This document shows positions 27,948 through 36,130 of a stretch of 64,000 nucleotides of DNA, one piece after another. The notes under the pieces were generated by a model. It made no database searches. It saw only the letters and a program-made list of their open reading frames with translations, and was not told the origin of the DNA. The stretch's first letter is position 1. Each line of letters begins with the position of its first letter. This stretch comes from Vulcanimicrobiia bacterium (GTDB taxonomy: Bacteria > Vulcanimicrobiota > Vulcanimicrobiia > Vulcanimicrobiales > Vulcanimicrobiaceae): the NCBI GenBank assembly GCA_025934645.1, contig JAICWY010000004.1, positions 1 to 64,000 of the forward strand. The letters run 5' to 3'. Made by a program: the position numbers and the translations under genes.

Positions 27948-28658
27948 TTAGATCTGCGGCTTGAGCTGCATCAAGCGTACCGAGCCGGTTTTGACTTCGA
28001 CGTCGATCGAGCGCGACGCGCCGCCGTTGATGACGCTATCGATCGTCTCGGCGTTGCCTTTCGACGTTCCCTTGAGCGGAAAATCGCTGTACACCGTGCC
28101 GTCATCGGTGTGCAAGTGCACGTGCGCCTTCGCGTTCTCGTTGACGTACAGCTCGACGTTGCCGTTCTCCGCCGTGAAGTGCAGCGTGCCCGGCCAATCG
28201 GTACTTGCAAAAATAACGCTGATGTTTCCCGTTCCTATCGACGCGCTGCCGTATTCCGGAATGAGCATTTTGATGTCGCCCCGGCCCACGCGCGCGTTGA
28301 CGACGCCTTCGAAATCCGCGACCATGATGGAGCCGCGCTGCGTGTCGAGCGTCATCGCGCCGCCTTTGGGCCCGCGCACCAAATACCGCACGCCGGGCAC
28401 CACCGAACGCGCATTCACCAGCAAGCCGGTTCTGGAAATCTGTGCCGGCGGGGGACTTGCGCTTGCTGCGTACGCTTCAACGGTGTAGGTGTCTTTGGGT
28501 TGCCCGCGCTCGGGCGCGTAGGCGTTGATGTCGCCCTGGATGTTTCGCACGACGATCGTGCCGCCCGGCGGCATGACGCCGGTTTGACGCATGACCGGCG
28601 CGGGGCCGGCGCATGCCGCAAGCGCAAAACAAAACAGAAGAAGAATAGACCGCTTCAC
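27948..28658 (-). CDS. DUF4097-type lipoprotein
   Basis: A 236-residue putative lipoprotein. The N-terminus has a signal with the lipobox-like FALAAC, so Cys16 would be lipid-modified. The body consists of repeated beta strands (TLDTQRGSIMVADFEG, GRGDIKMLIPEYGS, TAENGNVELYVNENAKA), the pattern of DUF4097 right-handed beta-helix proteins. The start is GTG, overlapping the HD-protein stop as GTGA. It is the third gene of the xerC-HD-lipoprotein operon. Function unknown. Confidence 0.78.
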   Translation of the reverse strand: MKRSILLLFCFALAACAGPAPVMRQTGVMPPGGTIVVRNIQGDINAYAPERGQPKDTYTVEAYAASASPPPAQISRTGLLVNARSVVPGVRYLVRGPKGGAMTLDTQRGSIMVADFEGVVNARVGRGDIKMLIPEYGSASIGTGNISVIFASTDWPGTLHFTAENGNVELYVNENAKAHVHLHTDDGTVYSDFPLKGTSKGNAETIDSVINGGASRSIDVEVKTGSVRLMQLKPQI

Positions 28659-29284
28659 CGTGCTGCCGTTCGAAGCGCCGTTTCGATCTCCTCGACGCGC
28701 GATTCCAGTTGCTCGCGCAGCGACTTCTCTCGCAGCAGCGGAAGAACGTCGCGTTTCGTTTTCTGCACGTAACGCCGCCAGCGATCTACGGATTCGCCGC
28801 GCTTGACGTCTTTGATGACGTCCTCAAGGTTTGCGCAGCGGTCCGCGCATTTCACGATCGTCGTCTCCCGATCCGTGCCGATCGAACGGTAGTACTCGGG
28901 TGCATCTGGGTCCCCGGGCGGTTCCGTCATGCGCTCGACGAGCGCCAACAATTGTTTGTCGTCCGGGAACTGCGCGCGAAGCTCCGAGCGCGGCAATTTG
29001 GTATCTTCGAGCACGTCGTGCAATAGCGCGCCCGCGGTGCAGCGCTCGAGTGCCTCCGCGTCGAGATCGATGATGCCGGCTTCGTTCCATTGCACGATCA
29101 GCGTTGCGGCCCGCCGGGGATGATCGATGTAGGGTGTGATGTGATCCGCGCGCCGCTGCCCTATGGCGCCATGCGCGATCGCCGCTACCGTATCCGCCAG
29201 ACGCACCGTTTCGGACTGCTCCATCGCGCGCTGCAATTCCGGCGATGCGGGCGCCGGGGGCTTGGCGTGCTCGCGGCTAGCCAT
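28655..29284 (-). CDS. HD-domain protein resembling the (p)ppGpp hydrolase domain of SpoT
   Basis: A 210-residue stand-alone HD protein. The metal motif fits RelA/SpoT hydrolase domains: H55 in DHPRRAA, H89-D90 in GALLHDVLEDT and D148 in KCADRCANLEDV. There is no synthetase, TGS or ACT domain, so it may be a small alarmone hydrolase (MESH1-like) or act on another nucleotide. The start at 29284 overlaps the xerC stop as TAATG. Acts in the cytoplasm. Confidence 0.78.
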   Translation of the reverse strand: MASREHAKPPAPASPELQRAMEQSETVRLADTVAAIAHGAIGQRRADHITPYIDHPRRAATLIVQWNEAGIIDLDAEALERCTAGALLHDVLEDTKLPRSELRAQFPDDKQLLALVERMTEPPGDPDAPEYYRSIGTDRETTIVKCADRCANLEDVIKDVKRGESVDRWRRYVQKTKRDVLPLLREKSLREQLESRVEEIETALRTAAR

Positions 29285-30213
29285 TAGCGCTCCTGGTCGC
29301 GATCGCGCGGGTGCGCCTCTTCGTAACTGCGCCGCATGTGTTCGAGCGAGACGTTCGTGTAAATCTGCGTCGTCGATAGCGATTCGTGGCCGAGCAGCTC
29401 TTTGATCGTCACGATGTCCGCGCCGTTCTCGAGCAAATGCGTCGCGAATGAGTGTCGCATGACGTGCGGCGTCACGTGTTTGGTGAGCCCGCTGAGCTCG
29501 GCGAACTCCCGGAACACGACCCACGCCTGCCGGTGTGAGAGCCGCGTTTTGCGCTTACTTAGAAACAGCGCCTCGTCGGGCGTACGCGGCCGCAATCCCA
29601 AATAGGCGCGAATCGCATCCGCCGCCGCCTGGTTCAAAAACACCGTCCGCTGCTTATTGCCTTTGCCGATGACTCGCATGACCCGCCGCTCCAGATCGAT
29701 GTCGCTCAAATTCAGCCCGACGAGCTCCGCGCGGCGGATTCCGCTGGCATACAGCAGCTCCATCATGGCGATATCGCGCAGCCGCTGCACCTCGGTCTTG
29801 CCGCTACGCCGCGTTTTGAGCAGACGCGCCACCTCGGGCTCGGACATGACCTGGGGCAGCCGCTTGGGCGCCTTCGGCGGCGGCACGTCCGCAGCCGGAT
29901 TGTCGGCCCGGCGCCCTTCGCGTTTCTGGAGCGCGTAATAGGACCGCAGCGCCGCAATTTTCCGGCGCACCGACGTAGCCGTATATTTGCGCGGGCCCAT
30001 GAGCTCCATAATGAACCGCCGGACATCCGAAGCGGTCACGTCCTTGAGTTTCAGAAACGCCGCGGTCTTGGGATGCCCCGGCTCCAAAAATCCGCCAAAC
30101 AACTCGACGTCGCGCGCGTATTCCTCGCTGGTCCGCGCCGATTGCCCGCGCTCCAATCTCAGGTACGCCGCAAACTCCGCAATCGTCGGATCCGCCGGTA
30201 TGTAACTGCTCAT
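29284..30213 (-). CDS. xerC: Tyrosine recombinase of the XerC/XerD family
   Basis: Xer recombinases resolve chromosome dimers at dif. The 309-residue chain has the SAM-like N-terminal domain (residues 8-100) and a catalytic domain with R160 (ASGIRRAELVGL), K184 (GKGNKQR), H250 and R253 (TPHVMRHSFATHLL), H276 (LLGHESLS) and Tyr285. The set is complete, so it should be active. XerC versus XerD cannot be decided from one copy. It opens an operon with the HD protein and lipoprotein. The region upstream holds an unusual inverted repeat, noted separately. Confidence 0.92.
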   Translation of the reverse strand: MSSYIPADPTIAEFAAYLRLERGQSARTSEEYARDVELFGGFLEPGHPKTAAFLKLKDVTASDVRRFIMELMGPRKYTATSVRRKIAALRSYYALQKREGRRADNPAADVPPPKAPKRLPQVMSEPEVARLLKTRRSGKTEVQRLRDIAMMELLYASGIRRAELVGLNLSDIDLERRVMRVIGKGNKQRTVFLNQAAADAIRAYLGLRPRTPDEALFLSKRKTRLSHRQAWVVFREFAELSGLTKHVTPHVMRHSFATHLLENGADIVTIKELLGHESLSTTQIYTNVSLEHMRRSYEEAHPRDRDQER

Positions 30214-30299
30214 CCCACCGCCTCATTAACCCCAGCGCCGAGCATTCCCCGGCGTGCACACCGACGCGCACGGCACCGGCTCTATTTTCGGGAGTGGTT

Positions 30300-30374
30300 G
30301 TAATTTGGTGCGGTGGGCGGCGTCCAAGGCGCTCCGCCGCTTTTCCACATTTCCCGCCCACCGCACCAAATTAC
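30300..30374. repeat. Perfect 21-bp inverted repeat with DnaA-box-like sites nearby
   Basis: Arms lie at 30300-30320 and 30354-30374, each containing TTTGGTGCGGTGGGCGG or its complement; a 33-nt spacer separates them. Sequences near the DnaA box TTATCCACA lie in the spacer (TTTTCCACA, 30341-30349) and just after it (TGTGGATGT at 30379-30387; TGTGGAAAC at 30407-30415). A partial copy of the arm (ATTTGGTGAGGGA) sits from 30391. This occupies the 220 bp between xerC and the permease gene. The role is unknown: an operator, a structured RNA or a remnant element. Confidence 0.75.
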
Positions 30375-30433
30375 TGTTTGTGGATGTTAGATTTGGTGAG
30401 GGAGGCTGTGGAAACCTTGGTGTACTAGCCCTC

Positions 30434-31678
30434 GTGCCCCCGGCAAGTCAGTTTGCGATCTGGGCGATCGGCGCAGCGACGATCGCCGCTATCCTCGTGC
30501 GTCCGCGCGGTTTGCCGGAATGGTGCTCCGCAGCGATTGGTGCTGCGTTGCTCGTCGTCGCGCGCTTAGTGCCGCTTAGCGCGGCAGGCGCGGCGGCTTG
30601 GGACGGCCTGGACGTGTACCTGTTTTTGGCCGGCATGCTGGCGCTCTCGGAGCTGGCGCGTTTCGAGGGCGTATTCGACTGGCTCGCCGGCCGGATCGTG
30701 CCCGCGGCTCGAGGCTCGACGGGGCTGCTGTTTGCCGGCGTCTATGCGTCCGGCATCGCCGTTACGGCGCTGCTCTCGAACGACGGTACAATCTTGCTGC
30801 TCACGCCGGCCGTGCTCGCCGCCGTGCAGCGCACGAAGATCGCGCCGCTGCCGTTCCTGGTGGCCTGCGCACTGGTAGCCAACGCCGCGAGCTACGTCCT
30901 ACCAATCGCCAATCCGGCGAATTTGGTGCTCTTCCGGGTCCTGCCCACGCTCGGCCCCTGGTTCGTGGCCTTCGGACTCTCCGCCCTGGCCGCGATCGCG
31001 GTAACGTACGTGCTGCTCTTCGGACTCTTCCGGCGCGACCTTCGGCGCCCGCACGAAGCGGGAAATCCCCCACTGCCGCTTTCTGGCCGAGGGCGCTTAG
31101 CCGGGTTACTGGTTGCGATTTCCGCCGCACTTCTCGTAACCGCCGCGGCGTTCGGCTGGCCCGTCGGGCGGACGGCCTTTCTCACCGGCGGCGTCTCGCT
31201 GCTCTTGATGGCGCTTGCCGATTGGGACTGCGCGCGCGCCGTGTTGCGCGAAGGCCCGTGGAGCATCATTCCGCTAGTGGCCGCGCTGTTCGTCATTGTG
31301 GCCGCGCTGGACCGCAGCGGCATCCTCAATCTCGCGCGCGACTTCTTCCGCTATGCCTCGCAGTTGGCATCGATGCCCGGCAAGCTCCTGGCCGGCGGCG
31401 CGGTCGCGCTCGCGGATAATCTTTTGAATAACTTGCCCGTCGGCGTTATTGCGCGCTACTCGATCGCTGCCCCAAACGTCGCGCCGCACGTAGCGCACGC
31501 AGCCTTGGTTGCCGTCGATCTCGGCCCAAATTTCTCCGTCACCGGCTCGCTTGCGACGCTGTTATGGCTCCTGACAATCAGGCGAGCGGGTGTCGAGATA
31601 ACGCCGCTTCGGTTCTTCTGCATCGGCGCCGTCGTGACGGTTCCGGCGCTGATCGCGGCGCTGCTGTTCGTTTCCTAG
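30434..31678 (+). CDS. ArsB/SLC13-like anion permease (ion transporter superfamily)
   Basis: A hydrophobic protein of about 414 residues with around eleven membrane segments. Features of the ArsB/NhaD-type group: LSNDGTILLLTPAVL, an interior ANAASYVLPIANPANLV, and a symmetrical second half with LADNLLNNLPVGVIA and DLGPNFSVTGSLATLLW, the GxN-T pattern of ArsB pumps. It may export arsenite or another anion, or be a Na+/H+ antiporter; no arsR or arsC lies nearby, so the substrate is open. The GTG at 30434 is the tentative start; a GTG at 30378 in the repeat region is an alternative. Confidence 0.82.
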   Translation: MPPASQFAIWAIGAATIAAILVRPRGLPEWCSAAIGAALLVVARLVPLSAAGAAAWDGLDVYLFLAGMLALSELARFEGVFDWLAGRIVPAARGSTGLLFAGVYASGIAVTALLSNDGTILLLTPAVLAAVQRTKIAPLPFLVACALVANAASYVLPIANPANLVLFRVLPTLGPWFVAFGLSALAAIAVTYVLLFGLFRRDLRRPHEAGNPPLPLSGRGRLAGLLVAISAALLVTAAAFGWPVGRTAFLTGGVSLLLMALADWDCARAVLREGPWSIIPLVAALFVIVAALDRSGILNLARDFFRYASQLASMPGKLLAGGAVALADNLLNNLPVGVIARYSIAAPNVAPHVAHAALVAVDLGPNFSVTGSLATLLWLLTIRRAGVEITPLRFFCIGAVVTVPALIAALLFVS

Positions 31679-31769
31679 AGAGCCCAATGCACTAGGCGTT
31701 ATTCTCCTCACGGCGTGGACTGCGAAAGCCGTATACTGATGGACGCAGCACACCGCTGCAATTCCGGCC

Positions 31770-31867
31770 GGCGCGCGTCCGAAATTACCCCTAGTTTCGA
31801 ACGCGCGCCGCGGAATGCGAAGGTTCCGGGAAGAGCTGAATTTCTTAAGATTTGCGGAGCGCAAATC
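31770..31867. promoter_or_regulatory. Two inverted repeats in the 284-bp leader before the NarL-type regulator
   Basis: The interval 31679-31962 has no convincing gene. It has a 15-bp inverted repeat with one mismatch (31770-31784 and 31795-31809, core GGCGCGCGT) and a perfect 8-3-8 repeat, GATTTGCG and CGCAAATC, at 31849-31867. The first could be the permease terminator without a T-tract, the second a protein-binding site. Both are structural observations only. Confidence 0.5.
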
Positions 31868-31962
31868 GTACAGTTTCGCATTGTCTCGCACCCCGCCGCC
31901 TGTGGATACTGAGTGTGCGCCTCTCTTACCAGACGGCGCGATACTTCGATAGGGGCTGCTAC

Positions 31963-32595
31963 ATGGCGATATCCATTGACACTTTACGGTTGTACATCGT
32001 CGAGCATCATCTTCTGTTTGCAAAAGCGATCGCACAGGCGCTTTCCGCATCCCCAGGGATCGCCGTCGCGGGCTGCGCCACGCTGTACGAGGAAGACGCG
32101 CTCGCGGCCGCCGCGCCCGATGTGATTCTCATCGACGTAGACGTCGACGATTGCGAGGCGCTTTTGCAGAGCGTGCGCGCAGTACAGCCGGACGCGAAGA
32201 TCTGCGTCCTTTCGATGCAGGCACGGCCGGAATTGATGAACCGCTTCCTGTTATCCGGAGCGGACGGGTACATCTTAAAAGATTGCTCGCCTTCGGAATT
32301 GCTCTCCGCGATCCGCACGATCGCGGCGGGATCGACATACGTAGACCCGCGCGTAGCCGGCATGCTTCTCCGCCGGCGCCTACCGGCGCAATTGCCGTAT
32401 GCAAATCAGCTTTCACCGCGCGAAACCGACATCATTCGCTTGATCGCGCAGGGACTTTCCAACCGCGATATCGGCCAACGCTTGGTTCTTTCCGAGAAAA
32501 CCGTCAAGAACCACGTAAGCCGCATTTTCTCGAAACTGCATTTCACCGCGCGCTCGCAAGCTGCGGTGCACGCGATACGGAACGGGCTGGCCTAG
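31963..32595 (+). CDS. NarL/FixJ-type response regulator
   Basis: A 210-residue DNA-binding response regulator. The receiver domain spans residues 1-120 with the likely phospho-acceptor D58 (VILIDVDVDD) and the conserved lysine in YILKDCSP. The acidic pocket is partly replaced: EHH at 14-16 instead of the usual DDH/EDH pair. The LuxR helix-turn-helix (LSPRETDIIRLIAQGLSNRDIGQRL then LSEKTVKNHVSRIFSKL) is complete. AGGGG lies near the ATG as a ribosome site. No sensor kinase is adjacent, so it is an orphan here. Confidence 0.9.
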   Translation: MAISIDTLRLYIVEHHLLFAKAIAQALSASPGIAVAGCATLYEEDALAAAAPDVILIDVDVDDCEALLQSVRAVQPDAKICVLSMQARPELMNRFLLSGADGYILKDCSPSELLSAIRTIAAGSTYVDPRVAGMLLRRRLPAQLPYANQLSPRETDIIRLIAQGLSNRDIGQRLVLSEKTVKNHVSRIFSKLHFTARSQAAVHAIRNGLA

Positions 32596-32716
32596 TCACC
32601 GGACGAGCGGGGGCGTGCAACGTGTGTCTGCGCGCTCCGTGGGCATAAATGCTCTACGGACAGAACGCGCACACATGGAAGGGCGCACTCCCGAATCCTT
32701 GGACAGCGAGCAAGAC

Positions 32717-32745
32717 GAAAGACCGGCCGTAACGGCCGGTCTTTC
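32717..32745. terminator. Bidirectional intrinsic terminator
   Basis: A 13-bp perfect stem (GAAAGACCGGCCG and its complement) with a 3-nt loop TAA, followed by ATTTTAT. It lies between the NarL-type regulator and the convergent unknown gene, so it can serve both. The 120 bp between the regulator and this hairpin holds only a very small possible ORF. Confidence 0.85.
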
Positions 32746-32754
32746 ATTTTATGC

Positions 32755-33207
32755 TTAAAGCACGTATGAAATGTTGACGGGCACGCCGGCGTCTTCCGCG
32801 CGCTGCAGAACGTGGAACACCTCGTCGAGTTCGCTTTCGATGGCGACGATTTCGCGGGCGCTCACGCCCACGGGCGAAGCATTTTCCCACAATATGCGGC
32901 GCGCCGTTTCGAAAGCCGCGCGCACGCGCTGCGGCGTCGATTCGAGCACGGGCCAATCGTCGAGCGACGCAGGCGGAATGATGCGCCAGCCGCGGCCCCA
33001 GGCCGGATCCTCGTCGTCAAAAAATGCATGCGGAATAGCGGCCAGCATTTCAAGCGCTTCACGATCGTCGGCTTGCACCGGCAGACCGGCTTCGGCGAGG
33101 CGCACGATAAACCGGAAGAACGACGCGTTGCCGACCGTATACGCGCCGGCCGGCGAGGCGACGCTGATGTGCACCATCGGGGAGGAGTCCCCACGCATGA
33201 AATTCAT
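32755..33207 (-). CDS. Unknown acidic cytoplasmic protein
   Basis: A 150-residue acidic protein with no signal or membrane segment. It has a beta-like start (HISVASPAGAYTVGN) then helical sequence rich in acidic residues. Start candidates: ATG 33207, 33198 or 33177. It lies in the opposite direction to glcF, with about 80 bp between starts. I recognise no family. Confidence 0.6.
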   Translation of the reverse strand: MNFMRGDSSPMVHISVASPAGAYTVGNASFFRFIVRLAEAGLPVQADDREALEMLAAIPHAFFDDEDPAWGRGWRIIPPASLDDWPVLESTPQRVRAAFETARRILWENASPVGVSAREIVAIESELDEVFHVLQRAEDAGVPVNISYVL

Positions 33208-33288
33208 TCGACGCTTCCACTCTTCTCAAAGCGGCCGCGGTTCACCCGCAAAATGCGAAGCGCGCACGCGTGTCGAACGACTGTTTGC

Positions 33289-34602
33289 ATGTTCGAGGCC
33301 TCAGTTTATAACAAATGCGTGCGTTGCGGCCTCTGCTTGCCCACTTGCCCGACCTACCTGGAAACGATGACCGAGACGTCCGGACCGCGCGGACGCATCA
33401 GCCTCATCAAGGCGGTGGCGGAAGAGCGCCTGGATCTACTCTCGCCCGGGTTTGTGCATCAAATGTCCGAGTGTCTCGATTGCCGCGCGTGCGCTGCGGT
33501 GTGTCCGAGCGGGGTGAAATACGGCGAGCTCGTCGAGGAAGCGCGCGCGCAGATCGAAACGGCGCGGGAGCCGCAGCGCAGCCCGCTCGCACGTTTCTCA
33601 CGGTGGTTCGTACTTCGCGTCCTATTCGGCAATCTGGGTCTCATGCGCGGCGCCGCGAGCTTCATGCGCCTCTACCAGCGCAGCGGACTGCAGCGCGCGG
33701 TGCGCGCGTCCGGGGTCTTGCGTATGTTGAATCTCGAGCATGCCGAGTCACTCGCGCCGCGCATCTCGCAACGGTTTTTTGTGCCGCTCGATCAGCGCCT
33801 CGAAACCCCGGACGCGACGCATACCGTCCTGCTCCACGCGGGTTGCGTTATGCATGTGGCGTTCGCGCACGTCAACGAAGCCACCGTGCGCGTTTTGCAA
33901 AAAAACGGCTGTACGGTTCTTCTTCCATCGGCGCAAGGCTGCTGCGGCGCGATCGCCGTGCACGCGGGCGATATGGAGTTCGGCCGGGAGCTCGCAAAGC
34001 GCAATATCGCAGCATTCGAAGATTCGGGCGCGGATTTCTATTTGATCAACGCGGCGGGATGCGGCGCGGCACTCAAAGAGTACGGGCATTTGCTCAAAGA
34101 CGATCCCGCGTGGAGCGATCGCGCTTCCGCCTTTTCGGCGCGCGTGCGCGACGTGCTCGAATTCTTGGATGACATTGGATTGAACCGCGCGATCGGCGCG
34201 GTAGACGCGACCGTAACCTATCAGGATCCGTGTCATCTCGCGCACGCGCAGCGCATCACCGAAGCGCCCCGCCGCCTGCTGCGCAGCATCCCCGGCCTAA
34301 CCTTGCGCGAAATGGACGAGAGCTCCGTCTGCTGCGGCAGTGCCGGAATTTACAATCTCACGCAGCCGGAGATGTCACGCCGGCTCGGGACGCGCAAAGC
34401 GGAAAATGCCGCAGCAACGCAAGCAGAGATCGTCGCGACGGCCAATCCCGGCTGCGCGATGCAGGTCGCTGCTTACCTAAAGGAACGCGAAAGCCCGATG
34501 CGCGTCATGCACGTCATCGAGCTTATAGACGAGGCGTACGAAAATTACAGCGAGGCGATGAGCCGGTCGCGATCGCTCAGCGCCGCGTCCAGCGTACTAT
34601 AA
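33289..34602 (+). CDS. glcF: Glycolate oxidase iron-sulfur subunit (GlcF-like)
   Basis: GlcF passes electrons from the glycolate or lactate oxidising flavoprotein to the quinone pool. The 437-residue chain has two 4Fe-4S ferredoxin motifs (CVRCGLCLPTCP near residue 10 and CLDCRACAAVCPSG near residue 65), then two CCG domains with GCCGAIAVHAGD and SVCCGSAGIYNL. glcD and glcE are not nearby, so its partner lies elsewhere. A relative acting with a D-lactate dehydrogenase cannot be excluded. The ATG at 33289 is the first ATG next to the ferredoxin domain. Its 3' end overlaps the convergent STAS gene by 58 bp. Confidence 0.85.
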   Translation: MFEASVYNKCVRCGLCLPTCPTYLETMTETSGPRGRISLIKAVAEERLDLLSPGFVHQMSECLDCRACAAVCPSGVKYGELVEEARAQIETAREPQRSPLARFSRWFVLRVLFGNLGLMRGAASFMRLYQRSGLQRAVRASGVLRMLNLEHAESLAPRISQRFFVPLDQRLETPDATHTVLLHAGCVMHVAFAHVNEATVRVLQKNGCTVLLPSAQGCCGAIAVHAGDMEFGRELAKRNIAAFEDSGADFYLINAAGCGAALKEYGHLLKDDPAWSDRASAFSARVRDVLEFLDDIGLNRAIGAVDATVTYQDPCHLAHAQRITEAPRRLLRSIPGLTLREMDESSVCCGSAGIYNLTQPEMSRRLGTRKAENAAATQAEIVATANPGCAMQVAAYLKERESPMRVMHVIELIDEAYENYSEAMSRSRSLSAASSVL

Positions 34603-34919
34603 ACCGCGAAGATTCGCATGAGTCCCGTGATCGTCAAGAGGCGCTGAATGGCGCCTTCGTTTACGATCAGCCGCACGCGGCCGCCGTTTTCCAAAGCGCG
34701 GCGATGCGCGCCAATCAGCGCGCCAAGGCCCGTTGAATCGAGAAATTCGAGCTGCGAGAGATCCACGATGATCTCGTGTTTTCCTTCGTTCGCCGCTTCG
34801 ATCAGCGCCGCGCGAAGCGAGGGCGCCGTCGCGAGATCCAGACTTCCGCGCAAGCGATAGACGATTGCGTCTCCATCGTGCTCGGATTTAATGTCTACTG
34901 TCAAAGCATCGTGCGACAT
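34545..34919 (-). CDS. STAS-domain anti-sigma factor antagonist (SpoIIAA/RsbV-like)
   Basis: A 124-residue single STAS domain. FLDSTGLGALIG holds the serine (S62) that an anti-sigma kinase would phosphorylate in partner-switch systems. The ATG at 34919 is chosen: earlier sequence is arginine-rich and unconserved. No anti-sigma kinase or sigma gene is adjacent. A SigB/SigF-like sigma factor sits at 59.2 kb, but a link is only speculative. Divergent organisation is absent: the DUF1835 gene lies just upstream on the same strand, 10 bp away. Confidence 0.85.
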   Translation of the reverse strand: MSHDALTVDIKSEHDGDAIVYRLRGSLDLATAPSLRAALIEAANEGKHEIIVDLSQLEFLDSTGLGALIGAHRRALENGGRVRLIVNEGAIQRLLTITGLMRIFAVYSTLDAALSDRDRLIASL

Positions 34920-34929
34920 GCGCGGGGAA

Positions 34930-35892
34930 TTAGCGTTCCGCTCCGGCCCCACCTTGTGCTTTTGTCGCAAATGCTCGCGTCTGCTCGTCCCATCGCCACT
35001 CCTGCTGCGAGGTGATATGCACGCCGCCCACCCAGCGATCCGGCGGCGCGTGCTCCAGCCAATCGGCATCGCCTGCGAGGACGCGGCGTCCCAGGACCGT
35101 TAATTCGTACCCTTGGTCGAGCGCAGAGAGAAGCGGCGCCGGTTCCGCGCTCAGATCGTCGACGATCGCCGCGCAGGGCGCATCGCCCAGAAACGAGGCT
35201 TCTTCTCGCGCTTGCGACTTGCGGAACAGATCTTCTTTGCGTCGCGCGCCTTGCGCGCACGCTTCCACGATCTGTTTTTCGGTTCGTGAGAGTCCGCTAT
35301 CCGCTGCCGGATACTCCTCGCACAACCGCTGCAGCGCATCGCGCATGAACGGCAATCCGGTATACTGTTCGCGCGCCGCTTGCGCGAGCGCATCGGGCGA
35401 ATGCGCGACAAACGCATCCCAAGCTTGTTTCGCCCCGCGCGCGCAGGCCGCAGTGACGAACTTGCGCTTGGGATACAACGCCATCAGTTCATCGGGACTC
35501 AACATTCCGAGATACTGATCCGACTGCACGATCTGCACGCTGCCGGGGCCCAATTCCATCTCGTCGAACGCCGCTAAAATCTGCAGCACTTGCAACTGAT
35601 CGTACAGATCGTGTTCGAACCACAGCACGATCTCTTCAAACTCCCGCGCCCGCCGGACAAGCGCGTCGCGCTTCTCAAAATCCCGATTGATTTTGATGGG
35701 GTTGCCGTAGCCGCGGGCGGCCAAATACGCCGCCCTCACTCTACTCGTTTCTTCAAGACTCCCCGCCGGCACCGGCCCTTCGTGCAGCACATCTTTCCAC
35801 GCGACATGCGTCCCCGCAAGCCCGCCCTTACGCCACGAATAGAGCACCGAATCCCCATTGGTAACATGCAACACATTAGCACTCACGCTCAT
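34930..35892 (-). CDS. DUF1835-domain protein
   Basis: A 320-residue soluble protein starting NVLHVTNGDSVLYSWRKGG, which is the DUF1835 pattern, with VLWFEHDLYDQLQVLQIL in the same domain and a C-terminal DUF3658-like region. Function is unknown; the domain often occurs near stress genes. The start at 35892 lies 76 bp before the tRNA-Gln end. Likely one transcript with the STAS gene. Confidence 0.75.
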   Translation of the reverse strand: MSVSANVLHVTNGDSVLYSWRKGGLAGTHVAWKDVLHEGPVPAGSLEETSRVRAAYLAARGYGNPIKINRDFEKRDALVRRAREFEEIVLWFEHDLYDQLQVLQILAAFDEMELGPGSVQIVQSDQYLGMLSPDELMALYPKRKFVTAACARGAKQAWDAFVAHSPDALAQAAREQYTGLPFMRDALQRLCEEYPAADSGLSRTEKQIVEACAQGARRKEDLFRKSQAREEASFLGDAPCAAIVDDLSAEPAPLLSALDQGYELTVLGRRVLAGDADWLEHAPPDRWVGGVHITSQQEWRWDEQTRAFATKAQGGAGAER

Positions 35893-35931
35893 AGCTTATC
35901 TCTATTCGGGTCAAATCTCTGCCATCACGAG

Positions 35932-35967
35932 CGCAAACGGCCCGCGCGAATCGCGCAGGCCGTTTCG
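35932..35967 (-). terminator. Probable terminator after tRNA-Gln
   Basis: An inverted repeat (AAACGGCC at 35935-35942, GGCCGTTT at 35958-35965) with an inner GCGCG/CGCGC pair and one mismatch. Read on the minus strand it ends in U-rich sequence immediately after the tRNA CCA, as a terminator should. Confidence 0.65.
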
Positions 35968-35968
35968 A

Positions 35969-36043
35969 TGGCTGGGGTGGCTGGATTCGAACCAACGCAT
36001 GGCGGAGTCAAAGTCCGCTGCCTTACCGCTTGGCTACACCCCA
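35969..36043 (-). tRNA. tRNA-Gln (anticodon TTG)
   Basis: On the minus strand the gene starts TGGGGTGTAGCCAAGCGG and ends in CCA encoded in the DNA. The acceptor arm pairs TGGGGTG with CACCCCA. The anticodon loop CTTTGAC has TTG at its centre, and the T-loop GGTTCGAATCC is normal. Length 75 nt. The 5' 30 nt are duplicated 117 bp away. Confidence 0.96.
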
Positions 36044-36130
36044 CTGTTCTTCGTCGCGGACTTTTCCACGTCAAAGGCCCGCGCTACCGCACATCCTGTG
36101 CGCGCGGGCATGCTCCCGTCCTGGTCGCTA

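Noticed and set aside
30300-30374. A dif site for XerC
   Set aside because: The arms are 21 bp with a 33-nt spacer, unlike the 11-6-11 plan of dif.
30300-30415. A replication origin
   Set aside because: DnaA boxes are imperfect, no dnaA or dnaN gene is near and no AT-rich unwinding region is evident.
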